NCBI GenBank assembly: GCA_018384735.1
Contig: JAHAXB010000016.1
Location: 1-64,000 of the forward strand
Direction of reading: 5' to 3'
DNA length: 64,000 nucleotides
Source: Eubacteriales bacterium
GTDB taxonomy: Bacteria > Bacillota > Clostridia > Christensenellales > UBA1242
The translations under genes were made by a program, and so were the position numbers. This document shows positions 34,987 to 45,062 of this stretch, piece after piece. Under the pieces are notes generated by a model, which did no database searches, was not told where the DNA came from, and worked only from the letters and a program-made list of their open reading frames with translations. How positions within the stretch are numbered: the stretch's first letter is position 1; each line of letters starts with the position of its first letter.

Positions 34987-37900
34987 ATGGAACAAAAAAC
35001 TACCAAACAAAATTTTGAAACCATTTCCGGTAACGAAGCCACGGCGCGCACCGCGTATCTACTGACCGAAGCCGCGTCCATCTATCCCATCACGCCTAGT
35101 TCGGATATGGCGGAATATTGCGACCAATGGTCAAACAAAGGTAAGACAAATCTTTTAGGGACCGTTCCCTCGGTTATTGAAATGCAAAGTGAGGCCGGCG
35201 CTGCGGGAACTTTACATGGTTTACTGTTAGGCGGTACTTTGGGTAGCACTTTTACCGCCAGCCAAGGTTTACTTTTGATGATTCCCAATCTGTACAAAAT
35301 TGTGGGTGAATTATTGCCCGCGGTCGTCCATGTTGCCGCCCGTACCGTTGCCACTCACGCGTTATCAATTTTCGGCGACCACAGCGATGTTTATGCTTGT
35401 CGTGGTACTGGTATTGCAATATTAGCGTCAAACTCTGTACAAGAAAATGCCGACCTGTCCTTGATTGCTCACTTGGCTGCCATTGAAGCCAGTTACCCCT
35501 TTATGCACTTTTTTGATGGCTTCCGCACCAGTCACGAGTTTAACACCATTCAAGTTCCGGATGCTGAGGTGGCAAAAAAATTATTAAATCAAAAAGCCCT
35601 TGCCAAATTCCGTGAACGCGCCATGAATCCCGACCACCCAAAAATGTACGGTACCGCGGAAAATTCGGATACGTTCTTCCAACACCGCGAAGCCGCCAAC
35701 CCATACATTAACGCCATTCCGGGTATTGTCGAAAAATACTTAACTAAGTTTGCCCAACTCACCGGTCGCGCTTACCATTTGTTTGACTATGTTGGCGCCC
35801 CTGATGCGGAACACGTAATCATTGCTATGGGTTCAGCTTGCGAAACGATTGAAGACACACTCCCAAAATTAAACGGTAAATACGGCTTAATCAAAGTTCG
35901 TCTTTATCGTCCATTCTCAGCGGAACATTTGTTGAAAGTTTTGCCACAGTCGGTTAAAACCGTAACCGTCCTTGACCGCACCAAAGAAAACGGCGCCGTT
36001 GGTGACCCATTGTATTTGGATGTTGCCGCCGTCGTGCGTGAGAAAACTATTTTGGCGGGTCGCTACGGTTTATCCAGTAAAGAATTTACCCCAGACATGG
36101 TAGCCGCAATTTACACTAACGCCAGCGCAAAGCACCCCAAAGACCATTTCACGGTTGGTATCAACGATGACGTAACACATACTTCCTTAGATGTTACTCC
36201 GCGTCCTGATTTACACCCCCAAGGAGGTTGTCGCTTCTACGGGCTGGGCAGCGATGGTACCGTGGGCGCAAATAAAAATAGTTGTGCCATCATTGGGGAT
36301 AACACCGATTTATATAGTCAAGCATACTTTGTATACGACAGTAAAAAAAGCGGTGGTACCACTATTTCGCATTTACGTTTTGACAAGCACCCCATCCACG
36401 CACCCTATTTGGTTACTCACCCAAACTTTGTCGCTTGCCACAATCAAACATTCTTGACCAAGTTTGATATGTTAGCGGGTATCGCCGATGGTGGCACGTT
36501 CTTGTTAAATACAACTTACCCCGCCACCGAGATGGATAACATTTTACCAAACGCCATCAAACGCTTACTGCGTGATAAACATATCAATTTCTACATTATC
36601 AATGCCTACCAAATCGCCAAAGACTTGGGCTTGGGTGTTCGCATTAACACTATCATGCAAACGGCATTTTTCAAGTTGGTCAACTTAATTGATTACCAAA
36701 AAATTAAAACCTTGTTAAAGACCGCCATCGAAAAGAGTTACGGCAAAAAAGGTCCTGCTGTGGTAGCCATGAACAACAGTGCCGTAGACAGCGCAGACAC
36801 CGCCTTAATCAAAATTGATGTCACTAAATTAACCGTTGGCAAAGAAACCAAACAATCCAAGCAACCAACCATGATTGAAACCATCAACAGTTTGAACGGC
36901 GACAGTTTACCGGTTTCAGCTTTCACTCCGGACGGCAGCGCCCCCACCGCAACCACACAGTACGAAAAGCGCGACATTGCCACCAGTTTACCGTGCTGGA
37001 TTCCGGAAAACTGTATTCAATGTAACCGTTGCGCCATGGTTTGTCCACACGCCACCATTCGCCCAGTTTTGACCAACCAACCTGCGCCAGACGGCTTCAA
37101 AACAATTAAAGCCCTTGGCGTTCCGGGCTATGAAAATTACCAATACCGCGTGCAAATTTCTCCGCATGATTGTACCGGTTGTGGCGCTTGTGCCAAAGTT
37201 TGCCCAGCGCGTAACAAAGCTTTGGTCATGAAATCATTTGACCAAGTTCACGAAGACGAAAACTATCAATATTCATTAACCTTGCCCGAAACACCGGTTA
37301 CCCCCAACAATGTCAAACTCGCCCAATTCAACCGCCCTTTGTTTGAATTTTCGGGCGCTTGCGCTGGTTGTGGCGAAACACCTTACATTAAACTTTTGAC
37401 CCAACTTTATGGTAATAAATTGGTCATCGCCAACGCTACCGGTTGTTCATCAATTTACGGTGGCAGTTCGCCATCTTGTCCTTACGCCAAAAACAATGCT
37501 GGTCAAGGTCCGGCATGGGCGAATAGTTTGTTTGAAGATAATGCCGAATTTGGTTTTGGTCTGCGCAAAGCACTGAACCTGCGTGGCGAAACCGACAAAG
37601 TGGTTTGGGTTATCGGTGGTGACGGCTGGGCGTACGACATCGGCTTCGGCGGTCTGGATCATGTTTTAGCTTCGGGCGAAAATATCAACATTTTGGTTTT
37701 GAACACCGAAGTTTACTCCAACACCGGCGGACAAGCCAGCAAAGCGACACCGAAAGGTGCGGTGGCTAAATTCGCTGCCGGCGGTAAAACTACCGACAAA
37801 AAAGATTTGGGCGGCATGATGATGCAATATCCGAATGTTTACGTCGCACAAATTGCCATGGGTGCCAACATGGAACACACCTTAAAAGTTTTAAAAGAAG

Positions 37901-38130
37901 CGACCGAACACAACGGACCATCTTTGGTTATCGCCATGTGTACCTGTATTAACCAAGGCATTGATATGTCAAATGGTATGGGAATTATGGCGGACGCGGT
38001 TAAATGCGGTTACACGACACTTTACCACCGCAATCCAAAAGACGGACAAGTCGTCATTGACTCGCCCGCCCCAACCGGCGACCTTGAAGCTTTCAAAGCC
38101 AACCAAACCCGCTTCCGCAAAAAATCCTAA
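34987..38130 (+). CDS. pyruvate:ferredoxin (flavodoxin) oxidoreductase
   Basis: YPITPSSDMAEYCDQW, two 4Fe-4S motifs (CIQCNRCAMVCPHA; CTGCGACAKVCPA), CAGCGETPYIKLL, TPP domain GGDGWAYDIGFGGLDHVLASGENINILVLNTEVYSNTGGQ. Confidence 0.97.
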   Translation: MEQKTTKQNFETISGNEATARTAYLLTEAASIYPITPSSDMAEYCDQWSNKGKTNLLGTVPSVIEMQSEAGAAGTLHGLLLGGTLGSTFTASQGLLLMIPNLYKIVGELLPAVVHVAARTVATHALSIFGDHSDVYACRGTGIAILASNSVQENADLSLIAHLAAIEASYPFMHFFDGFRTSHEFNTIQVPDAEVAKKLLNQKALAKFRERAMNPDHPKMYGTAENSDTFFQHREAANPYINAIPGIVEKYLTKFAQLTGRAYHLFDYVGAPDAEHVIIAMGSACETIEDTLPKLNGKYGLIKVRLYRPFSAEHLLKVLPQSVKTVTVLDRTKENGAVGDPLYLDVAAVVREKTILAGRYGLSSKEFTPDMVAAIYTNASAKHPKDHFTVGINDDVTHTSLDVTPRPDLHPQGGCRFYGLGSDGTVGANKNSCAIIGDNTDLYSQAYFVYDSKKSGGTTISHLRFDKHPIHAPYLVTHPNFVACHNQTFLTKFDMLAGIADGGTFLLNTTYPATEMDNILPNAIKRLLRDKHINFYIINAYQIAKDLGLGVRINTIMQTAFFKLVNLIDYQKIKTLLKTAIEKSYGKKGPAVVAMNNSAVDSADTALIKIDVTKLTVGKETKQSKQPTMIETINSLNGDSLPVSAFTPDGSAPTATTQYEKRDIATSLPCWIPENCIQCNRCAMVCPHATIRPVLTNQPAPDGFKTIKALGVPGYENYQYRVQISPHDCTGCGACAKVCPARNKALVMKSFDQVHEDENYQYSLTLPETPVTPNNVKLAQFNRPLFEFSGACAGCGETPYIKLLTQLYGNKLVIANATGCSSIYGGSSPSCPYAKNNAGQGPAWANSLFEDNAEFGFGLRKALNLRGETDKVVWVIGGDGWAYDIGFGGLDHVLASGENINILVLNTEVYSNTGGQASKATPKGAVAKFAAGGKTTDKKDLGGMMMQYPNVYVAQIAMGANMEHTLKVLKEATEHNGPSLVIAMCTCINQGIDMSNGMGIMADAVKCGYTTLYHRNPKDGQVVIDSPAPTGDLEAFKANQTRFRKKS

Positions 38131-38447
38131 CAGCAGTTTTTTGGCGGCATTAGGCAACTTTCTTTGGGCGAAATTTCCACATTGCAATCGGTGTGGTAAG
38201 CACTCATCGGACGCAATTCCACCAAGACCGCATCCAAACCAATCCGCATAATCCGGTCGTACGGAATAAACAGTTCATTTTTACGGCCAAATAAATGGAA
38301 GCCCTTATCGCCTGGTACAATCACACCAATAACTTTGGCGTTTTCACGTGAAAAAACAATGTCGGCAATACGTCCCAAAGCTTTGCCGTCGATGACATTG
38401 ATTACCATCTTTGTGCGCAGTTCGCAAAACGAAATTTCCACGCCCAT
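38127..38447 (-). CDS. YlmC/YmxH-family PRC-barrel protein
   Basis: MVINVIDGKALGRIADIVFS...VIGVIVPG...LFIPYDRIMRIGLDAVLV. Confidence 0.85.
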   Translation of the reverse strand: MGVEISFCELRTKMVINVIDGKALGRIADIVFSRENAKVIGVIVPGDKGFHLFGRKNELFIPYDRIMRIGLDAVLVELRPMSAYHTDCNVEISPKESCLMPPKNCC

Positions 38448-38515
38448 GACAATATATATGATACTTCACGCCAAGTTTGAGAATAATTTTCTTTTGATAT
38501 GTAAAAAATTATCAT

Positions 38516-39283
38516 ATGAAAAAAGTCGATATCGTGGGAATCGACACCAGCAGTCTGCCCAAACTTTCCAATGCACAAACTTTGGAAATGTTGAAGCGGA
38601 TTCGTAACCATGACGCCGAAGCCAGACAAGAATTTATTTTCGCCAACATTCGTTTGGTTTTATCCGTGATTCAAAAATACATTCACGCCAAGAACAATTA
38701 CGATGATTTGTTTCAAGTCGGTTGCGTGGGTTTAATTAAAGCCATTGATAATTTTAATCCCGCCTTTAATGTCAAATTTTCCACTTATGCCGTCCCCATG
38801 ATTATTGGCGAAATTCGACGTTACTTGCGTGACGAAAACGGCATCCACGTTTCCCGCAGTATTCGCGATACCGCGTACCACGCGCTCCAAACTGCCGAAA
38901 AACTTAGTAAGGAACTCAACCGCGAAGTTAGCATGGAAGAGGTCGCTACAGCATTGAACGAACCGCTATCCAATGTCTATTTTGCTTTGGCGGCGACCGG
39001 TAATGTTACCTCCCTCGACGAACCGCTGGGCGAAAGTTCCGCTGATGCGACCACCATGGTTGAACAACTAGCGGGAACCGGTAGCACCAGCGACGATTGG
39101 TTGGGCTATAAGGCCATGCACGATGCCATCGATAATTTGGTCAAAAAGGAGCGCGAAATTCTGCTAATGCGCTATTATGACGGCAAAACGCAAATGGAAG
39201 TCAGCAATGAGATTGGTATCAGCCAAGCCCAAGTTTCCCGTTTGGAAAAAAATGCGTTGGCCAACATCAAAGCGCATCTTTAA
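38516..39283 (+). CDS. sigG: RNA polymerase sporulation sigma factor SigG
   Basis: KKVDIVGIDTSSLPKLSNAQ, DLFQVGCVGLIKAIDNFNPAFNVKFSTYAVPMIIGEIRRYLRD, C-terminal region 4. Confidence 0.93.
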   Translation: MKKVDIVGIDTSSLPKLSNAQTLEMLKRIRNHDAEARQEFIFANIRLVLSVIQKYIHAKNNYDDLFQVGCVGLIKAIDNFNPAFNVKFSTYAVPMIIGEIRRYLRDENGIHVSRSIRDTAYHALQTAEKLSKELNREVSMEEVATALNEPLSNVYFALAATGNVTSLDEPLGESSADATTMVEQLAGTGSTSDDWLGYKAMHDAIDNLVKKEREILLMRYYDGKTQMEVSNEIGISQAQVSRLEKNALANIKAHL

Positions 39284-39753
39284 ATCGCCGCGTATTCAAA
39301 GTCAAAATCATAGAAATTACGGTCGCGTAAATCCTGTTGGAATTTTTTCCATTGCAAACTATCGTGCAAGAACTCAATTAAATTTTTCGGCAAAGTTAAT
39401 TTCACTTGCCAAGTGTGGTCCTGTAATTTGACCTCGACACTGTCACCGGACATGTTCTTTGACATGGCGCCGTATTTCTTCCGCAAAAACGCCACAATCT
39501 CCAACTGTAAACTCAAAGCGTCACTTAACACTTTACGATAAACAAATTCATATTTCACGCGTAAGCCGACTTGGCGCATAAACAACTCTTCCAGACGTGG
39601 TTGCAACGCCGGCAAACGTTCTTCGATTTCCGCACTGTAAATGTAGCGCACCACCAACCGACGTTCGTTTTTGTAATATGTACAAGACAAGAATTTTAAA
39701 TTCAAATAGTCTTGGTTTTCATGGTAATACAAATATTCTTCGATGTTCTTCAT
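39280..39753 (-). CDS. stand-alone protein resembling the N-terminal domain of PolC (DNA Pol III alpha, Gram-positive type)
   Basis: pattern LKFLSCTYYKNERRLVVRY...VKYEFVYRKVLSD...IVAFLRKKYG...GDSVEVKLQDHTWQVKLT matches remembered clostridial PolC N-terminal pattern; located directly after rseP. Confidence 0.5.
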   Translation of the reverse strand: MKNIEEYLYYHENQDYLNLKFLSCTYYKNERRLVVRYIYSAEIEERLPALQPRLEELFMRQVGLRVKYEFVYRKVLSDALSLQLEIVAFLRKKYGAMSKNMSGDSVEVKLQDHTWQVKLTLPKNLIEFLHDSLQWKKFQQDLRDRNFYDFDFEYAAI

Positions 39754-39765
39754 TTGCTACTACCT

Positions 39766-40989
39766 CTACAACAAGAAATGCAACGACAGATTATTGATGA
39801 CCCAGAACACATCGGCAAACACTACAAAGCCCAGCAGGCAAATAATTCCGACTGTGTGGATTCGGGCTTCTAATTCGCGATTGATTGGTTTACCACGAAT
39901 CCATTCAATAATAACAAAGACCATACGCGCCCCATCCAAAGACGGAATCGGCAGCCAGTTAAACACCGCCAAGTTAATACTAATCAAGGTCAACAGGTAG
40001 AAAATTTGCGCAAGAACCACATCTGCCGAAGCCGACGACATCGCGGTGCCAATCGAACTACCCATGACCGAAACAGTCGCCACTGTACCGCCGATGGCGT
40101 TCATCCCCAATTTTCCAGTTATCAACTGTCCCAAAATACGGAAAATCATGCCTGCAACCTCAAAGGAAAATGGCACAGCTTTCAGCATCGCCCCGCCCAC
40201 GTTATGGTAAACTTTATCATTCAAAGGTATTGCTGCTTGTGCATTCGATAAGGCTTGCCATTGTCGCAAGGAAATATTTTCCAAAACAACATTTTTTTTC
40301 ACGATGGAACCATCGGCATTTTGCCAGGTAACAACAAAATTCACATTATCGCCCACGTGCGTATTTTCCAAAATACTTGATGTCCAAGTAAACAAATTCA
40401 TACTGCGACCATTGACACTTTCAATCAGCATTTTTTGGTCATCTTCATAAACAAAAGTAAATTCTTCATTCCCGCTTTCGGTTTCAACCTTTGCGTGATT
40501 ATCAATGTTCAAAATCTCCGCGAGCGTAATGGTTTCCGGTGCATTAGCATCGGTTTCGTGGTCCTTGTTCATAAAGGTTGTTCCCACATTAACCACACGA
40601 CTGTAACCCATCAATGATAACAAAATCACCGCAAAAACAATCGCGGACAAAAAGTTAAAAAACGCACCGGAAAACAAAACAATCAAGCGTTTCCAAGGTT
40701 CCTTATTGTTAAACGAGTTCGGGTCGGTATCTGGCATATCCGTGTTATCTTCCCCGAATGAACAATAACCGCCGACCGGAATCATACGGATAGCAAAAAT
40801 TTCGCCATTCTTTTTGGTCTTTTTGTAAATTGCTTTTCCCATGCCAATGGAAAACTCATAGATTTTGAATTTCAAAATTTTTGCGGTGATGTAATGCCCG
40901 AATTCGTGAATCGTAATCATTAGCATTAACAAAAAGATAGCTAACGCTAGATAACCAATCGTTTGAAAAAAACTCAAAACTTGTGACAT
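39766..40989 (-). CDS. rseP: RIP zinc metalloprotease RseP/RasP
   Basis: MLMITIHEFGHYITAKIL, IPVGGYCSFGED, NWLPIPSLDGARMVF. Confidence 0.95.
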   Translation of the reverse strand: MSQVLSFFQTIGYLALAIFLLMLMITIHEFGHYITAKILKFKIYEFSIGMGKAIYKKTKKNGEIFAIRMIPVGGYCSFGEDNTDMPDTDPNSFNNKEPWKRLIVLFSGAFFNFLSAIVFAVILLSLMGYSRVVNVGTTFMNKDHETDANAPETITLAEILNIDNHAKVETESGNEEFTFVYEDDQKMLIESVNGRSMNLFTWTSSILENTHVGDNVNFVVTWQNADGSIVKKNVVLENISLRQWQALSNAQAAIPLNDKVYHNVGGAMLKAVPFSFEVAGMIFRILGQLITGKLGMNAIGGTVATVSVMGSSIGTAMSSASADVVLAQIFYLLTLISINLAVFNWLPIPSLDGARMVFVIIEWIRGKPINRELEARIHTVGIICLLGFVVFADVFWVINNLSLHFLL

Positions 40990-40992
40990 TGA

Positions 40993-41940
40993 TTATATTA
41001 TCCCCATTATTAACAATATGAATGGCACATTTAAGATAATACCATCGACACGATCCATCACGCCACCATGACCAGGCAACAGGTTGCCAAAATCCTTGAT
41101 ACCAGCTTTACGTTTGACATGGCTTGCATACAAATCGCCCAAAGTTGTTACTACGGCGCCAGCCAAACCAACTACAAGGAACATAACTTGCGCCAAAATT
41201 GCATCGCCGGTCAAATCAACCAAACGCATACTGGTGGCTTTGTTATTGCTGATTATCCACACCGCAATCAACGCACCTAAAATACCGCCGAACAAACCAC
41301 CAACAAAGCCAACCCAGGTTTTCTTCGGGCTGATTTTCGGCGCCATCTTGGCGGCACCTTTCCCCAAAACCTTACCAGTCAAATAAGCAAAAATATCGGT
41401 AAAAGACGAAATGAAGATTACCAACAACAAACCAAACAAACCGACACCATCCGTGGTCATGTGGTTTAATAATACCGCGCAAGCAAAGAAAACTCCTGGA
41501 TAAGCTAACATATACAGCAAATCAAGCGCACCAGCCCATGCTTCTTTGTTCAAATTTTTCTTTTGCAAAACACATTCCTTGGCAAACTTTTTGTCAATCA
41601 TGTTTGACAAACCGATAAACAAAACGAAAACCAAAACAATAATTAAAGAAACAATCAACTGCAACCACCATGGCAAAGTTTCTGCTAAGATTTGACTGCC
41701 GATGATGTAAAACATATAAATCAAACCTTCGACCACCAAAGCCACAATCGCATTTGCGCCACGACGATTCAATTTGCAGACATTACAAACTTCCCAAGTT
41801 CCCACGCCCAAAGTTACCAAAATTAAAACGTCAAAAGCATAAAGTCCGAAAGCGCCGGCAAATGCACGCATCACGACGAACACAGCAAACCCCGCAATTA
41901 GAACCAAAGCCGTCAAAAACCTTTTTGTAAATTCAGTCAT
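40993..41940 (-). CDS. cdsA: phosphatidate cytidylyltransferase
   Basis: [69 protein letters not shown]. Confidence 0.95.
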   Translation of the reverse strand: MTEFTKRFLTALVLIAGFAVFVVMRAFAGAFGLYAFDVLILVTLGVGTWEVCNVCKLNRRGANAIVALVVEGLIYMFYIIGSQILAETLPWWLQLIVSLIIVLVFVLFIGLSNMIDKKFAKECVLQKKNLNKEAWAGALDLLYMLAYPGVFFACAVLLNHMTTDGVGLFGLLLVIFISSFTDIFAYLTGKVLGKGAAKMAPKISPKKTWVGFVGGLFGGILGALIAVWIISNNKATSMRLVDLTGDAILAQVMFLVVGLAGAVVTTLGDLYASHVKRKAGIKDFGNLLPGHGGVMDRVDGIILNVPFILLIMGII

Positions 41941-42000
41941 AACCATATTTAATATGATAACACAATATCCCGCCACCGTCTATAAAATTAAAGCAAAAAA

Positions 42001-42031
42001 ACACCTTAACCGCGACCGACGGTTAAGGTGT
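42001..42031 (-). terminator. terminator between frr and cdsA
   Basis: ACACCTTAACCG cgaccga CGGTTAAGGTGT with A run on plus (T run on minus). Confidence 0.8.
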
Positions 42032-42059
42032 TAAAGCATTCATGAATTAAAATCAGCCA

Positions 42060-42635
42060 TTAGATGGTCATGATATCTTTTTCTTTTTGTGCCAACGCTG
42101 CATCGATGTTACCAATGTAATCGTCCAACATTTTTTGAATGTCGTGTTCGACATTTTTCACTTCGTCTTCACTGATTTTGTCAGCATTGCTAATTTTCTT
42201 TAATTGGTCCATCGCATCACGGCGTTCGTTACGCATACTAACACGCGTATCTTCGGCAATTTTATGCACTTTCTTGACCAATTCCTTACGGGTTTCCGCA
42301 GTTAATTGCGGGAAAACCAAACGAATGATACGGCCATCATCAACCGGCGTTGTGCCCAAATTAGCTGCCGCCAAGGCCTTGATCATGGTTGCCAATACTG
42401 AACCGTCCCACGGATTGATAACAATCGTACGTGCATCGGTACAAGAAATATTAGCTAAATTTTTAATCGGCGTCATTGTACCAAAATAATCAATCGTAAC
42501 GCGCTCAACTACGCGAGTATCCACGCGACCCGCACGTACGGTGATAAATTCATTTTTCAGATAATCAAAGCGTTTACTTAATTTCTCCTCGTAGTTAATC
42601 AACAATTCATTAAGTTTTTCGTTAAGATAATCCAT
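42060..42635 (-). CDS. frr: ribosome recycling factor
   Basis: LKNEFITVRAGRVD, ITVNPWD-like IVINPWDGSVLATMIKALAAANLGTTPVDDGRIIRLVFPQLTAETRKELVKKVHK. Confidence 0.97.
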   Translation of the reverse strand: MDYLNEKLNELLINYEEKLSKRFDYLKNEFITVRAGRVDTRVVERVTIDYFGTMTPIKNLANISCTDARTIVINPWDGSVLATMIKALAAANLGTTPVDDGRIIRLVFPQLTAETRKELVKKVHKIAEDTRVSMRNERRDAMDQLKKISNADKISEDEVKNVEHDIQKMLDDYIGNIDAALAQKEKDIMTI

Positions 42636-42649
42636 ATAATTCCCCCTTA

Positions 42650-43297
42650 TTATTTGGTTGCAATCGTCTTAGAAACTTCGGCCGCGAAATCTTCCTTTGG
42701 TTTTTCAATACCTTCGCCCATTTCATAACGAACAAAACGACGAATAGTAATTTTTTCACCAACAAAAGCCACGGTTTCGTTTACGATATCAGCGATGGTT
42801 TTTGAACCATCTTTTACGAACGGTTGGTTCATCAAACAGTAATCTTCGTAATATTTCTTGATACGACCTTCCACCATTCTTTCCGCAATAGCAGCTGGTT
42901 TACCTTCTTCCATTGCTTGTTTTTTCAAAATTTCTTTTTCGTGTTCCAATACTTCGGCTGGAACTTCGTTAGAGTTAACATATTTCGGGTTAGCAGCCGC
43001 AATGTGCATTGCAACGTCCTTTACCAATTGATTGAACTTGTCACTCTTTTGAGCGAAATCGGTTTCACAGTTAATTTCAACCAAGACACCAATTTTACCA
43101 CCCATGTGAATGTAAGAACCAACCACACCTTCCGCGGTAATACGGTCACTGTTACCTTTCTTCAATGCTTTGGCTTTGCCTTTTTCGCGCAACAAAGCCA
43201 CCGCTTTTTCATAATCGCCTTTGGTTTCGTCCAAAGCTTTTTTGCAATCCAAGACACCTGCCCCGGTTGCTTCTTTTAATTTCATAATATCACTCAT
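42650..43297 (-). CDS. tsf: elongation factor Ts
   Basis: MKLKEATGAGVLDCKKALDETKGDYEKAVALLREKG, VLVEINCETDFA. Confidence 0.97.
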   Translation of the reverse strand: MSDIMKLKEATGAGVLDCKKALDETKGDYEKAVALLREKGKAKALKKGNSDRITAEGVVGSYIHMGGKIGVLVEINCETDFAQKSDKFNQLVKDVAMHIAAANPKYVNSNEVPAEVLEHEKEILKKQAMEEGKPAAIAERMVEGRIKKYYEDYCLMNQPFVKDGSKTIADIVNETVAFVGEKITIRRFVRYEMGEGIEKPKEDFAAEVSKTIATK

Positions 43298-43299
43298 GA

Positions 43300-44139
43300 T
43301 TATTTATCTCCATTTACATTTTTTGCAGTTTTAGTTTTTTCGCTAGCAACAGCACCATCTTCTTCCTTACCTTCAACAGGTTCTAACACAGCTTTGGATT
43401 TAATTGCCGCAGCCATCGAAACGGTTTCTTTTTCGCTGGCGGTTGAACGCAATTCAACACCTTCCTTGGCTTCAATCACAGCATCAGCCAAAGCAGCCAA
43501 AATCAAACTAACACTACGGGTTGCATCGTCATTCGCAGGAATGATGACATCAACATCATCTGGGTCACAGTTAGTATCAATAATACCGATAACTGGGATA
43601 CCCAATTTGCGTGCTTCACCAACTGCAATGTGTTCTTTCTTCGAATCAACAACTACCAAAACACCCGGCAAAGCGGTCATTTCGGCAATACCGCGCAAGT
43701 TCTTTTCCAACTTTTCGCGTTCGTCCATTAACTTAGCGACTTCTTTCTTTGGCAAGTAAGCGAATTCACCCATTTTTTCCATGTTGTGCAATTTGTTCAT
43801 GCGTTCAACACGGCTACGAATGGTCGCAAAGTTAGTCAAAGTACCACCTAAGAAACGGCTGTTAACATAGTAAGCGCCGCAACGTTCGGCTTCGGTTTTA
43901 ATTGCTTCTTCGGCTTGTTTTTTAGTACCTACAAAAAGTACGTTTTTGCCTTTCGCAACTTGGTCACGCAAAAATTCATAAGCGCGATCAATTAAGACTG
44001 TGGTTTGTTCCAAGTCCAAAATGTGCACGTTGTTACGTGCGGTGAAGATGTATTTCTTCATTTTCGGGTTCCACTTGCTGACTTGATGGCCGAAGTGAGT
44101 GCCCGACTCCAAAAGTTGTTTCATTGAAATTACTGACAT
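43300..44139 (-). CDS. rpsB: 30S ribosomal protein S2
   Basis: [38 protein letters not shown]. Confidence 0.98.
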   Translation of the reverse strand: MSVISMKQLLESGTHFGHQVSKWNPKMKKYIFTARNNVHILDLEQTTVLIDRAYEFLRDQVAKGKNVLFVGTKKQAEEAIKTEAERCGAYYVNSRFLGGTLTNFATIRSRVERMNKLHNMEKMGEFAYLPKKEVAKLMDEREKLEKNLRGIAEMTALPGVLVVVDSKKEHIAVGEARKLGIPVIGIIDTNCDPDDVDVIIPANDDATRSVSLILAALADAVIEAKEGVELRSTASEKETVSMAAAIKSKAVLEPVEGKEEDGAVASEKTKTAKNVNGDK

Positions 44140-44248
44140 TTTATTTTCCTCCTTGTTTGTCTGTCCCCGATGGTCTACATATTCGCTAAACGGATTTCCC
44201 GCAACAAGTAAATACTCGCATTCGGAGTGAAATTTTAATGATTGTTAA

Positions 44249-44797
44249 TTATAACACTTCGCGACGATATGTGTCAATCGCCTCTTGAATAATCTTTTTC
44301 GCCGCAGCTTTATCCTTGGGCGCAAAAACTTCAACTTTATCGGTTGTGTTTTTGTAAACCTTCAAGAAATGTTCAATTTCATCAATTAAAATTTTTGGTA
44401 CGTCGTTAATATCTTGATATTGGTTAACGTACGGATCATCGGCAGCCACCGCAATAATTTTTTCATCGCGTTCACCTTTATCAATCATTTCGATTAAGCC
44501 GACCGGACGGCATTTAACCAAAGTATTCGGATCCAAAGTTTCCGAACAAATTACCATTACATCCAACGGATCATGGTCTTCCGATAAGGTTAACGGAATC
44601 AAACCATAAGAGCATGGATAATGAGTTGCGGTACGCAATACGCGGTCCAAAATAATCAAACCGGTTTCCTTATCCAATTCATATTTCTTTTTGCATCCCT
44701 TCGGGATTTCAATCACAGCCACAAATTCATCTGGTGTGACGCGATTTGGGTTCATTGAGTGCCAAATCACATTCTTGTTAATTGTCTTCGCTGACAT
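44249..44797 (-). CDS. ppa: inorganic pyrophosphatase (family I)
   Basis: EIPKGCKKKYELDKETGLIILDRVLRTATHYPCSYGLIPLTLSEDHDPLDVMVI. Confidence 0.93.
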   Translation of the reverse strand: MSAKTINKNVIWHSMNPNRVTPDEFVAVIEIPKGCKKKYELDKETGLIILDRVLRTATHYPCSYGLIPLTLSEDHDPLDVMVICSETLDPNTLVKCRPVGLIEMIDKGERDEKIIAVAADDPYVNQYQDINDVPKILIDEIEHFLKVYKNTTDKVEVFAPKDKAAAKKIIQEAIDTYRREVL

Positions 44798-45062
44798 CTT
44801 CTGCGTATACCTCCAATACTTTTTTTGATAATTCTTCATCCAAGACTAAATCCATCGCGTCCTCGTCGTCTTCCAAAATGTGGAAAACCACAACTTCGTC
44901 TTCTTTTAATTCGATTGGATGTAAGATTGCGTAATATTGCGAATTATAAGCAACCACGGCAATCTGCTCGAACTTAACGATTTTGCCATCGCCTTGGTCC
45001 AGCTCAATCACATCGTTGTTATCTTCGTCAAATAATTTTTCCACAATACTTTCGTAAACCAT
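44778..45062 (-). CDS. DUF1292-family protein
   Basis: small acidic protein next to ruvX, FEQIAVVAYNSQYYAILHPIE. Confidence 0.8.
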   Translation of the reverse strand: MVYESIVEKLFDEDNNDVIELDQGDGKIVKFEQIAVVAYNSQYYAILHPIELKEDEVVVFHILEDDEDAMDLVLDEELSKKVLEVYAEDVSEDN

